Under the pieces are notes generated by a model. It did not search any database and was not told the origin of the DNA. It saw only the letters and a program-made list of their open reading frames with translations. A DNA stretch of 31,911 nucleotides, taken from NCBI GenBank assembly GCA_017615435.1, contig JAGAAF010000033.1, positions 1 to 31,911 of the forward strand, read 5' to 3'. Positions 31,647 through 31,911 of this stretch are shown here, piece by piece. How positions within the stretch are numbered: the first letter of the stretch is position 1; each line of letters begins with the position of its first letter. The DNA comes from Bacteroidales bacterium (GTDB lineage Bacteria > Bacteroidota > Bacteroidia > Bacteroidales > UBA932). Both the position numbers and the translations under genes were made by a program.

Positions 31647-31668
31647 GTCCTTTTTGAGAGAAAAGGAC
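31647..31668 (+). promoter_or_regulatory. leader hairpin of the tRNA cluster transcript
   Basis: GTCCTTTT (31647-31654) pairs perfectly with AAAAGGAC (31661-31668) around TGAGAG. It begins at the expected transcription start, 12 nt before tRNA-Thr. It may help 5' processing or protect the precursor. Confidence 0.5.
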
Positions 31669-31680
31669 ATTGACATACCT

Positions 31681-31754
31681 GCCGATGTAGCTCAGCTGGC
31701 CAGAGCACGTGATTTGTAATCTCGGGGTCGACGGTTCGAATCCGCCCATCGGCT
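31681..31754 (+). tRNA. tRNA-Thr (anticodon TGT)
   Basis: Acceptor GCCGATG/CATCGGC is perfect; D-arm GCTC/GAGC; anticodon loop TTTGTAA with TGT at 31715-31717 reading ACA. The anticodon arm CGTGA/TCTCG has a T-T mismatch at the third pair, and the T-arm GACGG/CCGCC has an A-C mismatch at its second pair. The discriminator is T31754 and CCA is not encoded. Confidence 0.92.
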
Positions 31755-31787
31755 CGCTCTGCCTGGGCACATTTCAGGCAGTGTTTA

Positions 31788-31872
31788 GGGCAAGTACCAG
31801 AGTGGCCAAATGGGGCAGACTGTAAATCTGCTGGTTATACCTTCGGTGGTTCGAATCCATCCTTGCCCACCA
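31788..31872 (+). tRNA. tRNA-Tyr (anticodon GTA)
   Basis: A class II tRNA of 85 nt with acceptor GGGCAAG/CTTGCCC, anticodon arm GCAGA/TCTGC with loop CTGTAAA and anticodon GTA at 31822-31824, a long variable arm (GGTTATACC), and T-arm GGTGG/CCATC with loop TTCGAAT. Discriminator A31869 is followed by an encoded CCA, unlike its neighbour. Confidence 0.95.
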
Positions 31873-31892
31873 ATCAAGTGGGGCACCACTTT

Positions 31893-31911
31893 GCGGGGTT
31901 CGTATAATGGC
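31893..31911 (+). tRNA. 5' part of tRNA-Gly (probably TCC), cut by the window end
   Basis: GCGGGGTTCGTATAATGGC closely matches the 5' half of bacterial tRNA-Gly(TCC), especially TCGTATAATGGC of the D-arm. Only 19 nt are in the window, so the anticodon is not visible. The order Thr(TGT)-Tyr(GTA)-Gly is that of the well-known thrU-tyrU-glyT cluster before tuf. Confidence 0.75.

Overview
The window comes from a Bacteroidota genome, most likely the order Bacteroidales and fairly GC-rich. The main sign is the promoters: many genes and both tRNA loci are preceded by the Bacteroides-type -7 box TAnnTTTG rather than a sigma70 -10 box. Gene content fits: an Rnf complex preceded by RseC, an Nfn-type reductase pair, DUF6913, a lipoprotein serpin, paired M23 peptidases and SSB with a DDLPF tail. 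I cannot name a genus. The region reads as core chromosome. I see no integrase, transposase, phage gene or CRISPR array.

Layout. (1) 1-1702: glutamine synthetase with a strong terminator. (2) 1720-5287: a small hypothetical gene (-) diverges from a lipoprotein serpin that is translationally coupled to a lipoprotein FAD oxidoreductase. (3) 5383-20863: a 15 kb run of closely packed + strand genes: alaS; one reading frame fusing an LptG-type permease to Fmt; two M23 peptidases; a MerR-type regulator; a coiled-coil zinc-ribbon protein; dnaB; rseC; rnfBCDGEA; and a small beta-barrel protein. (4) 24160-20866 on the - strand: nfnA, nfnB and a lipoprotein serine hydrolase, each overlapping the next. 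(5) 24228-24552: tRNA-Arg(TCT), a 135 nt multi-arm inverted-repeat structure that starts on the last tRNA bases, and a 33 bp direct repeat. (6) 24543-29669: a COG2426 membrane protein (-), ssb (+), a DUF6913 protein and a PfkB kinase (-), a flippase-like membrane protein (+) and an MFS transporter (-). (7) 29748-31911: dxs, then a tRNA cluster Thr(TGT)-Tyr(GTA)-Gly (cut by the window end). In many bacteria this cluster precedes a further tRNA-Thr and tuf, so the translation locus probably lies just outside.

How the genes work together. Rnf couples ferredoxin and NAD to an ion gradient, and NfnAB links ferredoxin, NADH and NADPH, so the middle of the window is an anaerobic redox node. Glutamine synthetase uses ATP and reduced-nitrogen supply. 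AlaS, Fmt, DnaB, SSB and the tRNAs are information-processing genes. LptG and the M23 enzymes serve the envelope, and Dxs starts isoprenoid synthesis.

Most noteworthy: the in-frame LptG-Fmt fusion, in which the expected Fmt start codon reads ACG; the multi-arm element attached to tRNA-Arg; the copied 3' end of the COG2426 gene; the nested inverted repeat around the ssb terminator; and the repeated placement of -7 boxes only 4-9 nt before ATG, which suggests leaderless messages. I did not find a clear new defence or mobile system.
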